DNA of 13,102 bases from Bacteroidales bacterium (GTDB taxonomy: Bacteria; Bacteroidota; Bacteroidia; Bacteroidales; P3). Positions 1 through 6,968 of the stretch are shown piece after piece. A program made the translations under genes and the position numbers. Numbering within the stretch: position 1 is the first letter of the stretch; each line of letters opens with the position of its first letter. The notes beneath the pieces were generated by a model. That model searched no databases, was not told the origin of the DNA, and saw only the letters and a program-made list of their open reading frames with translations. Location of the stretch: the NCBI GenBank assembly GCA_017507285.1, contig JAFWBF010000130.1, positions 1 to 13,102 on the forward strand, written 5' to 3'.

Positions 1-976
1 TCTTTTTGGCTTGTAATAGTATATCAATGGCTTCGGTATATTTAAGACGAATAAAAGAATTGTTCAATACAAAGTTTAAGCGGTCAAGCAACTCTTTGTC
101 CCACATATTGTTTAGGAATTGCAGGTCGTCCATACAATTCTCCAATGCATAGCTAATTAAGTATTTCAAAAAATCTTCGGCCAAATTCATATTGTCCTCT
201 AGGTCGTTGAAAGCCACCTCGGGTTCTATCATCCAAAACTCGGCTAAGTGGCGTGGAGTGTTTGAATTTTCGGCACGGAAAGTAGGACCGAAAGTATATA
301 TTTTTCCAAGAGATAATGCACCTAATTCACCTTCCAATTGTCCCGAAACGGTAAGGCTTGTTTGTTTGCCAAAGAAGTCTTTTTGGTAGTCTATGTTACC
401 ATCTTCTGTTTTGGGTAGGTTGTTGAGGTCCATAGTGGTTACTTGAAACATTTCGCCTGCACCTTCACAATCCGAAGCTGTAATAAGAGGGGTATGAAGG
501 TAGAAAAAGCCATGGTCGTTGAAATATTTATGTATGGCAAAAGCCATGGCATGGCGTAGGCGGAATATAGCACCAAAGGTATTGGTGCGAGGACGTAAAT
601 ATGCTATCTCTCTTAAAAATTCTAATGAGTGTCCTTTCTTTTGCAACGGATAATCTTCGGGCGACGCTTCGCCGTAAAGTATTATATTTTCGGCTTGTAT
701 TTCTACATTCTGTCCTTGACCCATTGATTTTACCAATTTACCATCAACCGATATACATGCTCCGGTAGTTATTTTTTTCAATAATTCTTCTTCAAAATTG
801 GCAATATCTACTACTACTTGTATGTTGTGAACGATGCTACCATCGTTTACGGCTATGAAGGCTACATTTTTGTTGCCTCTTTTGGTTCTAACCCATCCTT
901 TGATGTTGATAGTGGTATCTATAAGATTTTCAACATTCGATTTTAATAAATAGGCTATTTCAAATCTCTTATCCAT
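1..976 (-). CDS. asnS: Asparaginyl-tRNA synthetase, N-terminal 325 residues (3' end outside window)
   Basis: This enzyme charges tRNA(Asn) with asparagine in the cytoplasm, using ATP. The reading frame runs from ATG at 976-974 off the left edge with no stop, giving 325 codons. Residues about 22-105 form the OB-fold anticodon-binding domain (KGWVRTKRGNKNVAFIAVNDGS). The class II catalytic core follows. The IHKYFNDHGFFYLHTPLIT stretch at about 148-166 is motif 1-like. Motif 2 lies at 233-253 and contains FRAENSNTPRHLAEFWMIEPE-type residues, with the transfer-RNA-synthetase arginine in FRAE. The combination SNTPRHLAEFWMIE, with no GAD insertion, fits AsnRS better than AspRS. Usual family length is about 465 residues, so roughly 140 residues including motif 3 are missing beyond the edge. 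It begins 14 bases after the manC stop and is probably cotranscribed with manC. No promoter of its own fits in that gap. Confidence 0.95.
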   Translation of the reverse strand, partial: MDKRFEIAYLLKSNVENLIDTTINIKGWVRTKRGNKNVAFIAVNDGSIVHNIQVVVDIANFEEELLKKITTGACISVDGKLVKSMGQGQNVEIQAENIILYGEASPEDYPLQKKGHSLEFLREIAYLRPRTNTFGAIFRLRHAMAFAIHKYFNDHGFFYLHTPLITASDCEGAGEMFQVTTMDLNNLPKTEDGNIDYQKDFFGKQTSLTVSGQLEGELGALSLGKIYTFGPTFRAENSNTPRHLAEFWMIEPEVAFNDLEDNMNLAEDFLKYLISYALENCMDDLQFLNNMWDKELLDRLNFVLNNSFIRLKYTEAIDILLQAKK

Positions 977-990
977 GATAGTGTTTTATA

Positions 991-2070
991 TTATTTATTA
1001 TTATTTCTTGTTTTCATTTCCATATCGCTTGCAAACTTAAATATCCTATGCTCGGCATTTCTGTTACATATCATCAGCACATCTTGGTTTTCTGCAATTA
1101 TAAAGTTCTCTAACCCTTGCAGTATAACTTTCTTAGTGTTGGGTACATGTATCACAGAGTTTTTTACATCGTATGTTATTACATTGTTGCCCGAAATGGC
1201 ATTTCCGTTGCTGTCTTTAATATGTGTGTCGTAGAGCGATGCCCATGTTTCTACGTCCGACCATCCAAAGTCGGATATTATCACGTGAACATTGGATGCC
1301 TTTTCAATCACTCCATAGTCGATTGATATTGATTGGCAAAGCGAATAAATATTTTCTATAGTAGAGTAGGGGGTATGCATATTCACATCCTTGAATGCTT
1401 CGTACAGTTCGGGTAGATAGGTGTTGAAAGCACTTTCCATTGTGTGTATATTCCATATAAATATACCTGAGTTCCACAAAAAATCGCCACTATTAATAAA
1501 TTGTTGAGCCATATCGAAAGGCGGTTTTTCGGTGAATGTTATTACCTGGTGTAGGTTTTGTTGTGTTGGTAATGATAGTTCTTCATTAAACTGTATATAA
1601 CCATATTTGGTATTAGGCGTTGTAGGTTCTATACCAAGTGTAATTATCCAATCATGTTGGGTGGATACAGACAAGGCTTTTTCTATTAGATTAGTGAATT
1701 TTTCAAGGTTGAATATTGCATGGTCTGATGGGCTTACTATTATATTGGCATCAGGATTTATACCTTTGATAATAACTCCGGCATAAGCTATGCATGGAGC
1801 CGTATTCCGACGCAATGGCTCGCATATAATTTGGTAGTCTTTTAGGAAAGGTATCTGCTCTTTTACCAAAGAGCGGTATATTATGCCGGTAACTACAAAT
1901 ATATTTTCGCGTGGACATACACGTTCAAATCGTTTTACAGTAGTTTGCAACATAGTGTCGCCGGTACCTAATATATCCAAAAATTGTTTTGGACATGATG
2001 GTGTACTCATTGGCCAAAATCTGCCTCCGACACCTCCAGCCATTATTATGCAATAGTTGTTTGAATTCAT
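991..2070 (-). CDS. manC: Mannose-1-phosphate guanylyltransferase (GDP-mannose pyrophosphorylase), short form
   Basis: The enzyme makes GDP-mannose from mannose-1-phosphate and GTP in the cytoplasm, feeding mannose and fucose into glycans, capsule or LPS. The 359 residues show the nucleotidyltransferase signature AGGVGGRFWPMS at 11-22 followed by PKQF at 27-30. They also show EPLRRNTAP at 84-92, PSDH at 114-117, EKP at 181-183, NSGIFIW at 200-206, SIDYGVIEK at 249-257 and GWSDVETW at 269-276. These are the sugar-nucleotide binding landmarks of the family. The usual Leu of GGxGxRLWP is Phe here. Length matches the single-domain form. The C-terminal phosphomannose isomerase/cupin domain of two-domain ManC/AlgA proteins is absent, so the isomerase must be encoded elsewhere. 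It has its own promoter and is followed closely by asnS. The symbol manC is by function; rfbM or cpsB are used for the same family. Confidence 0.9.
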   Translation of the reverse strand: MNSNNYCIIMAGGVGGRFWPMSTPSCPKQFLDILGTGDTMLQTTVKRFERVCPRENIFVVTGIIYRSLVKEQIPFLKDYQIICEPLRRNTAPCIAYAGVIIKGINPDANIIVSPSDHAIFNLEKFTNLIEKALSVSTQHDWIITLGIEPTTPNTKYGYIQFNEELSLPTQQNLHQVITFTEKPPFDMAQQFINSGDFLWNSGIFIWNIHTMESAFNTYLPELYEAFKDVNMHTPYSTIENIYSLCQSISIDYGVIEKASNVHVIISDFGWSDVETWASLYDTHIKDSNGNAISGNNVITYDVKNSVIHVPNTKKVILQGLENFIIAENQDVLMICNRNAEHRIFKFASDMEMKTRNNNK

Positions 2071-2118
2071 CTATATTTCTGTATAATTATAACAGTATAG
2101 TTCTATAAAATCATTTTG

Positions 2119-2150
2119 CAAAGTTACACATTTTTCTCCATATTGGCAAA
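2119..2150 (-). promoter_or_regulatory. Bacteroidetes-type promoter of manC-asnS
   Basis: Read on the minus strand, TTTG at 2150-2147 is followed by 20 bases and then TAACTTTG at 2126-2119. This matches the known Bacteroidetes -33 (TTTG/TTG) and -7 (TAnnTTTG) elements. Transcription would begin near 2112, giving a leader of about 40 bases before the manC ATG at 2070. Confidence 0.7.
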
Positions 2151-2300
2151 CTCTTTTTTTTGTTGGCGGTTTTTAGTTTGAAGTTCTTAGTTAAGTTGAT
2201 GATTGTCAGGTGTTGATTGCTACCAGAAAACTATCATATATTTCCATTTTTTACATGTAATAATGTGGTTGTCTAAAAGTTTTCTCTTGTTCAAAACCGG

Positions 2301-2360
2301 GAAAAGAAAGAGAGGATATCTCTCTCATTTTTTTATTTCTGATATGATTGATATCCTCTC
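2301..2360 (-). terminator. Rho-independent-type terminator of the groS-groL operon
   Basis: On the minus strand, just after groL, there is a perfect 11-bp inverted repeat. The arms GAGAGGATATC and GATATCCTCTC lie at 2360-2350 and 2320-2310. They are separated by an unusually long 29-base A-rich loop and followed by TTTCTTTTC at 2309-2301. It lies 37 bases past the groL stop. The opposite strand can form a different, shorter hairpin (GAGAG/CTCTC from 2310) followed by seven T at 2328-2334. Confidence 0.65.
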
Positions 2361-2396
2361 CGATGTGTTCTATAAGAAAAACAAAATGATTTTCCA

Positions 2397-4034
2397 TTAG
2401 TACATTCCGCCCATTCCGCCAGGCATTCCGCCTCCCATTGGAGCTGCAGGTGTTTCTTCCTTAATGTCGCATAGTACACATTCTGTTGTCAACAACATAC
2501 CTGCAATGCTTGCTGCATTTTCCAAAGCAACGCGAGCTACTTTTACAGGGTCGATAACTCCGTTTTCGTACAAATTTTCGAATACTTCTTTGCGAGCATT
2601 GTAGCCAAAATCACCTTCGCCTTCTTTTACTTTGTTTACTATTACACTGCCTTCCAAACCTGCATTGGCAACGATTTGGCGCAATGGTTCTTCAACGGCA
2701 CGACGAATGATTTCAACGCCCAATTTTTCATCTTCATTTTCTGGCTTGATAGCAGAAAGACTTTCAATAGCACGAATATAAGCAGTACCACCGCCAGGTA
2801 TAATACCTTCTTCTACGGCAGCACGTGTTGCATGCAATGCATCGTCAAAACGGTCTTTCTTTTCTTTCATTTCCACTTCACTGGCAGCACCTACATATAT
2901 TACTGCTACACCACCGGCAAGTTTAGCCAAACGTTCTTGCAACTTTTCGCGATCATAATCGCTAGTAGTTTTTTCTATTTGAGCCTTTATTTGGCCCACT
3001 CTGGCTTGGATATTTTCTTTTGCACCACGTCCGCTTACAATAGTAGTATTATCTTTGTCAATGTTTATTTTTTCAGCTTGTCCTAACATAGACAAATCTG
3101 TGTCTTCCAATTTGTAACCTTTTTCTTCACTGATAACGATACCTCCTGTAAGAATAGCTATATCTTCTAGCATTTCTTTGCGTCTGTCGCCAAAGCCCGG
3201 TGCTTTAACAGCTATGATTTTCAACGAACCACGCAAACGGTTTACTACCAATGTAGCCAATGCTTCGCTTTCTACATCTTCGGCTATGATTAATAATGGA
3301 CGGCCTGTTTGAACCACTTTTTCCAATACAGGAAGGAAATCCTTCATTGTGCTTATTTTCTTATCGTAGATAAGGATATATGGATTTTCGTAAACGGCTT
3401 CCATTTTTTCGGTGTCGGTTACAAAGTATGGAGAGATATATCCACGGTCAAATTGCATACCTTCTACCACTTTTACACTGGTTTCTATGCCCTTCGCTTC
3501 TTCGATGGTTATTACACCGTCTTTGCTTACTTTTTCCATAGCTTCGGCTATCATTTCGCCTATCTTGCTATCATTGTTGGCCGAAATTGTAGCTACTTGT
3601 TTTATTTTATTGATATCGCCACCTACTTCTCTGCTTTGTTTTTTCAAATCAGCAACGATTGCTTCAACAGCCTTGTCTATACCACGTTTCAAATCCATAG
3701 GGTTAGCACCGGCTGTTACGTTCTTAAGACCAGTGTTTACAATAGCTTGAGCCAAAACAGTAGCAGTAGTAGTACCATCACCGGCTTGGTCGGCAGTTTT
3801 GCTGGCTACTTCTTTTACCATTTGTGCACCCATGTTTTCGATACCGTTTTCAAGCTCTATTTCTTTTGCTACACTCACACCGTCTTTGGTGATATGAGGA
3901 GCACCAAATTTCTTGTCAATAACAACATTGCGACCTTTTGGTCCTAATGTTACTTTTACTGCATTTGCCAATGCGTCAACGCCTTTGCGAAGTTGTTCGC
4001 GTGCATCATTATTAAAAACTATATCTTTTGCCAT
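2397..4034 (-). CDS. groL: Chaperonin GroEL (Hsp60, 60 kDa subunit)
   Basis: GroEL forms the double-ring ATP-driven folding chamber of the cytoplasm, capped by GroES. The 545-residue length is the family norm. Visible landmarks are VTLGPKGRNVVIDKKFGAP at 28-46, the nucleotide-binding GDGTTTATVLA at 85-95, and the apical-domain RGYISPYFVTD stretch just after position 190. A GGGTAYIRAIE segment lies near position 415, and the C-terminal Gly-Met tail (GGGMPGGMGGMY) is present. The tail ends in Tyr rather than Met, otherwise it is ordinary. It starts 52 bases after groS on the same strand, so the two form the classical groSL operon, and it ends at the hairpin described for 2301-2360. Long open frames on the opposite strand across this gene are shadows of it. 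Confidence 0.98.
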   Translation of the reverse strand: MAKDIVFNNDAREQLRKGVDALANAVKVTLGPKGRNVVIDKKFGAPHITKDGVSVAKEIELENGIENMGAQMVKEVASKTADQAGDGTTTATVLAQAIVNTGLKNVTAGANPMDLKRGIDKAVEAIVADLKKQSREVGGDINKIKQVATISANNDSKIGEMIAEAMEKVSKDGVITIEEAKGIETSVKVVEGMQFDRGYISPYFVTDTEKMEAVYENPYILIYDKKISTMKDFLPVLEKVVQTGRPLLIIAEDVESEALATLVVNRLRGSLKIIAVKAPGFGDRRKEMLEDIAILTGGIVISEEKGYKLEDTDLSMLGQAEKINIDKDNTTIVSGRGAKENIQARVGQIKAQIEKTTSDYDREKLQERLAKLAGGVAVIYVGAASEVEMKEKKDRFDDALHATRAAVEEGIIPGGGTAYIRAIESLSAIKPENEDEKLGVEIIRRAVEEPLRQIVANAGLEGSVIVNKVKEGEGDFGYNARKEVFENLYENGVIDPVKVARVALENAASIAGMLLTTECVLCDIKEETPAAPMGGGMPGGMGGMY

Positions 4035-4086
4035 TTTATTTTTCTCCTTTAATATTCTATTAATTATACTACTATATTTTTACCAA

Positions 4087-4365
4087 TTAAACTATTGCAT
4101 AAATATCGCTTTCGCGCATTATCAAGTAATTTACACCATCAATGGATATTTCAGTACCACTGTATTTGCCATACAATACTTCGTCACCAACTTTTACGGT
4201 CATAGCTTGGTCTTTTGTGCCATTACCCACAGCAACTACTTTTCCACGTTGTGGTTTTTCCTTAGCTGTGTCTGGAATTATTATACCGCTTACAGTTTTT
4301 GTTTCAGCTTCGGCAGGTTCTATAACTACTCTGTCTGCCAATGGTTTGATGTTTAATGTTGCCAT
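4087..4365 (-). CDS. groS: Co-chaperonin GroES (10 kDa)
   Basis: GroES is the heptameric lid of the GroEL cage. The 92 residues match the usual 90-97. The start MATLNIKPLADRVVIEP is characteristic. The mobile loop that docks onto GroEL is at about 17-32, with the hydrophobic triplet III at 28-30 in the position of IVL in Escherichia coli. It is followed by DTAKEKPQRGKVVAVGNG, and the protein ends with VNYLIMRESDIYAIV, the typical C-terminal strand. It is first in the operon, with groL 52 bases downstream. No CIRCE operator (TTAGCACTC-N9-GAGTGCTAA) is visible upstream, and I found no clean TAnnTTTG promoter element there. Heat control therefore probably uses another mechanism. Confidence 0.97.
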   Translation of the reverse strand: MATLNIKPLADRVVIEPAEAETKTVSGIIIPDTAKEKPQRGKVVAVGNGTKDQAMTVKVGDEVLYGKYSGTEISIDGVNYLIMRESDIYAIV

Positions 4366-4681
4366 TTTGTTTAAAATTTTATTGTTTTATTATTCTTAAT
4401 TTCAATTTATTGTTCGTTGGGATATATATTCTGTTTTGCCAACATTTTATATATAACATCAACAAATGTGCCAAAGAGAAAATATATAGCGAAATATGAC
4501 ATTTTTTCATCTTAAGCGTTGCTTTCTATCATGAATAATGACATTGTCTGACATATTGGCAGATTATCAAACATTGATTAGATAATAAAGTTTGAAGTCT
4601 TCTTAGATAAATCCTTACTATTCTAAGTGTAAAATTGCAATAGATTGATATATAACCGAAACTAGTTGCTGAAATTTTCTC

Positions 4682-4769
4682 TCACGAGGCAGTTTTATCT
4701 ACATCACGTAGTAGTTCCATTTCTCTCACGATGAAAATTCTTTTCCCTCACGTGGGAGTTTTTAGGCTC
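4682..4769. repeat. Array of four diverged 22-base units anchored on TCACG
   Basis: TCACG begins at 4682, 4704, 4726 and 4748, exactly 22 bases apart, and most units continue with a purine-rich then T-rich stretch. Around each TCAC the flanks can pair. Unit 1 has CTC/GAG, unit 2 has CTAC/GTAG, unit 3 has TTTC/GAAA, and unit 4 has CCC with GGG around a bulged T. The arm sequences differ between units, yet complementarity is largely kept. This is not a CRISPR, because there is no separate repeat and spacer, and it is non-coding. Its role is unknown. Confidence 0.6.
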
Positions 4770-4889
4770 TATGTCGGTTGGAATTTGATGGTATATTGTC
4801 GTGCTCGTCATACCATACTATGACCCGATTGATAGTAGGGTATAAAATATATGTGCGTTATAGATTAATTCATCTAGGGCAAAATAATG

Positions 4890-4920
4890 TTTGCTATTTA
4901 AAATAAAATTTGTATTTTTG
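4890..4920 (+). promoter_or_regulatory. Bacteroidetes-type promoter of the 5011 outer-membrane protein gene
   Basis: TTTG at 4890-4893, 19 bases, then TATTTTTG at 4913-4920 match the -33 and TAnnTTTG -7 elements of the primary Bacteroidetes sigma factor. Transcription would start near 4926, leaving a leader of about 85 bases before the ATG. Confidence 0.75.
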
Positions 4921-5010
4921 CCATTCGTTACACAATCTTATTACGGTTGCAAAGAATAAGTATAGTGTGATGTATCAATTAAATAGATTATAAATATAAA
5001 AGATTAAAAG

Positions 5011-5643
5011 ATGAAGAAATTAGCATTATTTTTGTGTGCCGTTGCTTTGACTATAGGTGTTTCGCAGGCACAATCGTTTAATTTTGGTATTAAAGGTGGC
5101 GTTACTTTGAATAGCTTATCTTACGACCAAGAAGCAGGGCTTCAAGCCGAAGCAAATCCGGGCTTTAATGTAGGCGCTTTTTTCCGTCTATACATTGGCG
5201 AAAAATTTTATTTGCAACCCGAAGTGGCTTATTCTTTTGGAAAATTCAACTTCGATGTTAATGTAAAGGATGTCATAGACGGAACAATAACTGAGAATGC
5301 CAAACAAAGTTTCGAAGCCAGCAAACAAGGTGTGTCTATCCCCGTATTGTTTGGCTATAGAGTATTGAATTTAAAAGTTGCTAACTTACGTGTATTTGCA
5401 GGTCCTGAATTTATGATTAGCACGGGCAATTTTGAAGACCTTACAGCCGATATGCAGGCTATAGGTCAAAAATTTGATGCAAGTGCTTTTGGCGTATCAG
5501 GTATGGCCGGTATAGGTGTTGACGCTCTTATGCTAAGTTTGGATTTGCGTTATGCTTATCCCTTTACCAACAATTTTGTTATAGGTGGCGAAGAAACCAA
5601 CTTCAAAGGTTGGGTAGTATCACTTGCATGGAAGATATTCTAG
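5011..5643 (+). CDS. Small outer-membrane beta-barrel protein (PorT/OMP_b-brl_2-like)
   Basis: This is a 210-residue exported protein, predicted to sit in the outer membrane. Residues 1-20 form a signal peptide (KK, then a hydrophobic core LALFLCAVALTIG, ending SQA before QS). The mature part alternates hydrophobic and polar residues in amphipathic strands: FNFGIKGGVTLNSL, PGFNVGAFFRLYIG, FYLQPEVAYSFGKF, GVSIPVLFGYRVLN, LRVFAGPEF, GMAGIGVDALMLSLDLRYAYPF. It closes with a final strand GWVVSLAWKIF ending in Phe, the C-terminal signature recognised by the BAM machinery. About eight strands would fit, as in the porin-family/PorT-like barrels common in Bacteroidetes. The specific function is not recognisable. 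It is a single-gene transcription unit, with a promoter at 4890-4920 and a terminator at 5670-5701. Confidence 0.85.
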   Translation: MKKLALFLCAVALTIGVSQAQSFNFGIKGGVTLNSLSYDQEAGLQAEANPGFNVGAFFRLYIGEKFYLQPEVAYSFGKFNFDVNVKDVIDGTITENAKQSFEASKQGVSIPVLFGYRVLNLKVANLRVFAGPEFMISTGNFEDLTADMQAIGQKFDASAFGVSGMAGIGVDALMLSLDLRYAYPFTNNFVIGGEETNFKGWVVSLAWKIF

Positions 5644-5669
5644 TATAAGATAAATGTGATTTATTTATT

Positions 5670-5701
5670 GGGCATTCGTAAAGGAACGGATGCCCTTTTT
5701 T
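5670..5701 (+). terminator. Rho-independent terminator after the outer-membrane protein gene
   Basis: A 10-bp stem (GGGCATTCGT at 5670-5679 with ACGGATGCCC at 5686-5695, one G-U pair) closes a six-base loop, AAAGGA. It is followed directly by six T at 5696-5701. It lies 26 bases past the stop codon and only 12 bases before the nadK start. Confidence 0.85.
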
Positions 5702-5713
5702 AACAGCAGTGTT

Positions 5714-6589
5714 ATGAAGATAGGTATTTTTGGAAAGAAGTATGATGATGCCCACACATGTCATCTTCAGCTATTGGTGGCAACATTGGAGGAAAAAGGG
5801 GTAGATATTGTGGTGCCCGAATCGTACTATACTCTTATAGATTCGTGTATACAATTTGCCCGTAAGCCATATATTGTTGAGGGCGATTACCTTAGGCGTA
5901 ACGATGTCGATTATCTCTTTTCCATAGGTGGCGATGGAACCTTATTGGCATCTGTAAGGTTGGTGGCAGAGGTAGGAATACCGGTGTTGGGGCTCAATTT
6001 TGGTCATTTGGGTTTCCTTACCACAGTAACCCCGTCTGATATACAGGGATTTGTGGATATGTTTCTGCAACAGCAATATACTATCGAAACACACAGCCTT
6101 ATGCATGTGGAGGTGGTGCAAGGAGGTGCAAGCAACCATAGTTACGTGATGAATGAGGTGGCAATACATCGGCATAACAATTCCTCTATGCTATATACCA
6201 ATGTGTATATCAACGACGAGATATTGGCAACCTACAACGGCGATGGCCTTATTGTGGCCACCCCCACGGGCTCAACAGCCTATTCCTTAAGTTGTGGAGG
6301 CCCGGTATTGGCACCTTCGTCCCAATGTTTTGTAATAACTCCTGTGGCTGTGCATAATCTTACCCTTCGCCCAATAGTTGTACCCGATACCTCTCGTATA
6401 AGATTGGTAACTGCCAATGCCGCAGAAATGTATCTTGGACGTGATAGCAACAGCCGGCTTATGAGTAGCCAATGCGACATAATACTGAGCAAGGAAGATT
6501 TCTCGGCCAAACTTATTCGTATGAAAAATAAAAGTTTCTATTCTGCAATACGCGAAAAACTTATGTGGGGAGCTTCCTTCAATGCATAA
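5714..6589 (+). CDS. nadK: NAD kinase
   Basis: The enzyme phosphorylates NAD+ to NADP+ with ATP or polyphosphate, the only route to NADP. The chosen start at 5714 gives 291 residues beginning MKIGIFGKKYDD, the usual family start. An in-frame ATG at 5690 exists, but it lies inside the terminator hairpin and would add eight residues (MPFFNSSV) with no homology. Landmarks are GGDGTLL at 72-78, GLNFGHLGFLT at 93-103, NE at 147-148, and the long glycine-rich region at 176-197. The last contains DGLIVATPTGSTAYSLS and GGP, and completes the NAD site. Length is normal. No promoter fits between the preceding terminator and the ATG. Expression therefore needs read-through or a promoter lying upstream of or within the hairpin. 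No gene follows for 638 bases. Confidence 0.95.
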   Translation: MKIGIFGKKYDDAHTCHLQLLVATLEEKGVDIVVPESYYTLIDSCIQFARKPYIVEGDYLRRNDVDYLFSIGGDGTLLASVRLVAEVGIPVLGLNFGHLGFLTTVTPSDIQGFVDMFLQQQYTIETHSLMHVEVVQGGASNHSYVMNEVAIHRHNNSSMLYTNVYINDEILATYNGDGLIVATPTGSTAYSLSCGGPVLAPSSQCFVITPVAVHNLTLRPIVVPDTSRIRLVTANAAEMYLGRDSNSRLMSSQCDIILSKEDFSAKLIRMKNKSFYSAIREKLMWGASFNA

Positions 6590-6651
6590 CATATTTGAGA
6601 ATATCTAAAAATTACTTTGCAAATTATCGGCATTGCGAAACAAAAGACAAG

Positions 6652-6968
6652 AAGCATGCAAAGTACCTGCTAAAAGAAAAAAAACTTTAATTTAAGAAGT
6701 AAAATTTTAATATTTTCAATCTGCTAAAAAGACCATTGTAGAGATGTTTTCTGAAGCATGCATGCTTCACGCACGAAGAGTGCATGCTTCAGACGAGAAG
6801 AGTGCATGCTTCACGCATGAAGAGTGCACTCTTTATAACAGAAAAATATTATGCTTGAAAATCAGAGTTTTATAATTGAAGAAATAAATATCGAAACATC
6901 ATTCATCAGAAGGTCTAAAATTTAACTATTTACAGCCTGATACCTCCAATAAGAAACAAAAAGCATGC
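6652..6968. repeat. Dispersed AAGCATGC / GCATGCTT octamers
   Basis: AAGCATGC occurs at 6652-6659, 6754-6761 and 6961-6968. Its complement GCATGCTT occurs three times inside the 22-base array, at 6760, 6782 and 6804. The outer two forward copies lie in related contexts, ACAA(G/A)AAGCATGC(A/C)AAGT, which suggests diverged copies of a longer element. Function is unknown. Confidence 0.5.
6745..6833. repeat. 22-base tandem array bounded by perfect palindromes
   Basis: Units of exactly 22 bases begin at 6745 (degenerate), 6767, 6789 and 6811. They share GAAGAGTGCATGCTTCACGC-like sequence. The array is bounded on the left by an 18-bp perfect palindrome, TGAAGCATGCATGCTTCA (6752-6769), and on the right by a 14-bp one, AAGAGTGCACTCTT (6820-6833). 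Unit dyads include CATGC-TTCAC-GCATG at 6805-6819 and the same with one mismatch at 6761-6775. The second unit has TCAGACG where the others have TCACG, and instead pairs CTTC with GAAG. Non-coding, role unknown. Confidence 0.75.

Larger units (their letters stand above)
2071..2396. other. Gene-free spacer between groL and manC
   Basis: This 326-base spacer holds the groL terminator on its right side and the manC promoter on its left side. The middle, about 2160-2290, shows no recognisable gene or repeat. A 65-codon frame crosses it on the plus strand, but it has low-complexity composition, runs through the terminator and resembles no family I know. Confidence 0.6.
4366..5010. other. Divergent spacer between groS and the outer-membrane protein gene
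   Basis: This 645-base spacer lies between divergently transcribed genes. The left third is very AT-rich and must hold the groS promoter. A tentative minus-strand candidate is TTTG at 4475-4472, then 20 bases, then TATAAAAT, but the -7 box does not match the Bacteroidetes consensus. The centre carries the 22-base-period array at 4682-4769. A small 6-bp hairpin (GTCATA/TATGAC) lies at 4807-4824. The rightward promoter is at 4890-4920, followed by a leader of roughly 85 bases. No coding region is supported. Confidence 0.7.

Noticed and set aside
2203..2400. A 65-codon plus-strand frame in the groL-manC spacer
   Set aside because: It runs through the groL terminator and into the groL stop, has no promoter or family resemblance, and looks like chance in AT-rich DNA.
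3309..3947. A 212-codon open frame (and others at 2676-3086 and 3913-4356) on the plus strand across groL and groS
   Set aside because: They lie wholly or mostly opposite highly conserved chaperonin genes, have Phe/Tyr/His-rich antisense composition and match no family.
5690..5713. Upstream in-frame ATG for nadK
   Set aside because: It lies in the right arm of the terminator, and the extra eight residues do not resemble NAD kinase N-termini. The ATG at 5714 gives the usual start.
6745..6833. A CRISPR array
   Set aside because: Units follow one another with no unique spacers, units are only 22 bases, and no cas gene is near. The same applies to 4682-4769.
6820..6833. The GAGTGC-containing palindrome as a CIRCE/HrcA operator
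   Set aside because: CIRCE has nine-base arms separated by nine bases (TTAGCACTC/GAGTGCTAA). Here the dyad has no spacer and is far from groS.
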